From the NCBI GenBank assembly GCA_021847385.1, contig JAJZTV010000096.1, positions 1 through 7,592 of the forward strand: 7,592 nt of DNA, given 5' to 3'. This stretch comes from Pseudomonadota bacterium (GTDB lineage Bacteria > Pseudomonadota > Gammaproteobacteria > Burkholderiales > Thiobacillaceae). The number at the start of each line of letters is the position of its first letter. The first letter of the stretch is position 1. A program made the translations under genes and the position numbers. A model generated the notes under the pieces. It ran no database searches. It had not been told where the DNA came from and saw only the letters and a program-made list of their open reading frames with translations. Below, one piece after another: positions 6,213-7,592 of the stretch.

Positions 6213-6773
6213 ATGGCTGTCTGGACCATCCCCAACTTGTTCACTTTCGCCCGCTTGCTGCTGGTGCCATTTGTGGCCTGGCAGTTGCAGGCGCAGCAGT
6301 GGGTGCCGGCGTTTTGGCTATTTGCCATTGCCGCGGCGACCGATATGCTCGATGGCAGCTTGGCCCGACTGCTCAATCAACGCAGCGAGTTCGGCGCTTG
6401 GCTCGACCCCATCGCCGACAAGCTGATGCTGTTGACCGCCTTGTCGCTGCTGACCTGGACGGAACTGCTGCCGCTATGGTTCGCGCTGCTGGTGTTGGCG
6501 CGGGACGGTGTCGTGCTCAGCGGCGCGGCGGCCTATCGCCGCCTGACTGGCGGTCTGCGCGTGGCGCCGACCTGGCTGGGCAAGACGGCGGTGATGCTTG
6601 AGTTTGTGCTGATCGCTGCGGTTCTGGCCGAGGTCGCTTTGCACCTCGGCTTATCGCCCTGGCTGCCTTATCTGCTTTGGCTAACGGCCATCGTGGCCGC
6701 GGCCTCGGGCCTGCAATATGTCTGGCTGTGGTCGGGCAAGACGCGCAGTTTCTTGCGGGCGGTCAGGTCTTGA
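6213..6773 (+). CDS. CDP-alcohol phosphatidyltransferase (PgsA- or CRLS-type phospholipid synthase)
   Basis: A 186-aa integral inner-membrane enzyme that transfers a phosphatidyl group from a CDP-diacylglycerol-type donor to an alcohol acceptor. The family signature D-x2-D-G-x2-A-R-x8-G-x3-D-x3-D is complete: D44, D47, G48, A51, R52, G61, D65 and D69, the aspartates binding the divalent metals and D69 being the expected catalytic base. The N-terminal IPNLFTFARLLLVPF is typical of phosphatidylglycerophosphate synthases and of eukaryotic-type cardiolipin synthases. The later ARDGVVLSGAAAYRR and TWLGKTAV segments resemble the RD...GK pattern I associate with CRLS1-like cardiolipin synthases, so the acceptor may be phosphatidylglycerol rather than glycerol-3-phosphate; this is not decided here. 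About five to six membrane segments are visible. The start has a good ribosome-binding site GAGGG 6 bases upstream. The 3' end overlaps the convergent chemoreceptor gene by 11 bases. It diverges from the NAPE-PLD-like lipoprotein gene. Confidence 0.9.
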   Translation: MAVWTIPNLFTFARLLLVPFVAWQLQAQQWVPAFWLFAIAAATDMLDGSLARLLNQRSEFGAWLDPIADKLMLLTALSLLTWTELLPLWFALLVLARDGVVLSGAAAYRRLTGGLRVAPTWLGKTAVMLEFVLIAAVLAEVALHLGLSPWLPYLLWLTAIVAAASGLQYVWLWSGKTRSFLRAVRS

Positions 6774-7592
6774 ACTGATTCACCGCAGTCCGTAGTTCTT
6801 CCGCCAGCTTGTCCAAGCGTTCGCTCGCCTCATGGACCTCATGGGCGGAACCGGAGGCCGTGCGTGCCACATCGCCGATGTTGCCGATATGGTCGCTGAT
6901 GTCTTCCGCGGCTTGGCTTTGCTCTTGGGCGCTGGCGGCGACTTGAGCCGTCATGCTGGTGATCTGGCCGACGGCGCCGGCGATATTGCCCAAGGCCTCC
7001 GCCGTGTTTTCGACGAACTCGACCCCTTCCTTGGAACGGCTCTCGGCCTGGTGAATGACCGCGACCGCTTCGTTGGCCGCGCCTTGCAATTTGTCGATGA
7101 TGGTTTCGATTTCGCCGGTGGCGGATTGGGTGCGTTGGGCCAGGGTGCGCACCTCGTCGGCCACCACGGCAAAACCGCGGCCTTGTTCGCCGGCCCGGGC
7201 GGCCTCGATGGCGGCGTTCAGCGCGAGCAGGTTGGTCTGCTCGGCGATCTCGCGGATCAGGCCGAGCACCCGGCCGATGTCGCGGCTGTCGGCATCGAGC
7301 CGCTGAATGACATCGACGGCACCGTTCAGCGTCTCCGCCATGGTCTCGATCGCCCCCATGGCCTCGGTGGCGATCAGGGCGCCGTCGTGCGCTTGCGAGT
7401 TGGCACCTTGGGCGGCCGTGGCGGCCTCTTGGATATTCTGGGCCACGCCCTGTACGGTGCGGGCCAAGTCTTGCAGCACGCTGGAGAGGTGCTGGGTGTT
7501 GGCCAGTTGCTGGTCGGCGCCTCGCTCGGATTGGGTGGAGGTATCCAATAGGGCATGGGTGACTTCGCCTAGATTACGCGTCGCCTCGCCGA
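6763..7592 (-). CDS. Methyl-accepting chemotaxis protein, C-terminal signalling domain, N-terminus beyond window
   Basis: The cytoplasmic signalling half of a chemoreceptor that couples to CheW/CheA and controls the flagellar motor (or another Che-type output). The reading frame stays open to the right edge, so the gene is partial. A TTG at 7546-7548 can be read as a start but is simply an internal Leu codon, since sense codons continue upstream through 7592. Seen (numbered from that Leu): long Ala/Glu/Gln-rich heptad coiled coil, the almost invariant hairpin tip with EIAEQTNLLALNAAIEAARA (100-119) continuing GEQGRGFAVVADEVRTLA, a return helix, and SAQEQSQAAEDI (206-217), which fits the usual methylation-type motif. 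The protein ends AVNQFKT, without a NWETF-like CheR/CheB-docking pentapeptide. The sensor domain, transmembrane segments and HAMP, if present, lie outside the window, so the ligand and membrane location are unknown. The 3' end overlaps the convergent phosphatidyltransferase gene by 11 bases. Confidence 0.93.
   Translation of the reverse strand, partial: GEATRNLGEVTHALLDTSTQSERGADQQLANTQHLSSVLQDLARTVQGVAQNIQEAATAAQGANSQAHDGALIATEAMGAIETMAETLNGAVDVIQRLDADSRDIGRVLGLIREIAEQTNLLALNAAIEAARAGEQGRGFAVVADEVRTLAQRTQSATGEIETIIDKLQGAANEAVAVIHQAESRSKEGVEFVENTAEALGNIAGAVGQITSMTAQVAASAQEQSQAAEDISDHIGNIGDVARTASGSAHEVHEASERLDKLAEELRTAVNQFKT

Noticed and set aside
6832..7551. A 239-codon plus-strand open frame opposite the chemoreceptor
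   Set aside because: A Gly/Leu/Asp/Val-rich antisense translation of the repetitive coiled coil; the minus frame carries the near-invariant chemoreceptor hairpin.
1..7592. Search for CRISPR arrays, tRNA/rRNA genes, insertion sequences, phage or defence genes
   Set aside because: No regularly spaced repeats, terminal inverted repeats, transposase motifs or tRNA-like cloverleaf sequences were recognised; coding regions fill nearly the whole window.

Overview
The window looks like ordinary chromosomal DNA from a high-GC (roughly 60% by eye) Gram-negative bacterium, most likely a beta- or gammaproteobacterium. Supporting signs are a predicted lipoprotein with a Gram-negative-style lipobox, a chemoreceptor signalling domain, an NDUFA9-like SDR protein of the kind common in Pseudomonadota, and a YjjV-like TatD nuclease. 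I cannot name a genus. Genes are tightly packed; I see no RNA genes, mobile elements, CRISPR arrays or long repeats, and no gap over about 65 bases.

Layout: (1) Positions 1-1807, minus strand: a CaCA-type Na+/Ca2+ (cation) exchanger, followed downstream by an NDUFA9-like NAD(P)-binding protein that runs off the left edge. (2) Positions 1870-5082, plus strand: two tandem CPA2-type monovalent cation/proton antiporters, then a TatD-family metal-dependent hydrolase. The junctions are a 1-base and a 32-base overlap, so this is very probably one operon. It diverges from the exchanger across a 62-base spacer. (3) Positions 5079-6152, minus strand: a metallo-beta-lactamase-fold lipoprotein of the NAPE-PLD/RomA type. 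(4) Positions 6213-6773, plus strand: a CDP-alcohol phosphatidyltransferase, diverging from the lipoprotein gene across 60 bases. (5) Positions 6763-7592, minus strand: the C-terminal signalling half of a methyl-accepting chemotaxis protein, cut by the right edge. Both convergent gene pairs overlap at their stop codons.

Functionally there are two themes. The left half is ion homeostasis: a Ca2+/Na+ exchanger back to back with two proton-coupled antiporters. The right half includes a phospholipid-synthesis enzyme next to a putative envelope phospholipase-like hydrolase. The most notable observation is in the tandem antiporters. The second keeps the canonical membrane-buried Asp-Asp pair and a PRGEV motif. 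The first has Asn-Asn in place of the pair and lacks the Arg/Glu motif, so the two are probably not functionally equivalent. I did not find a clearly new multi-gene system.
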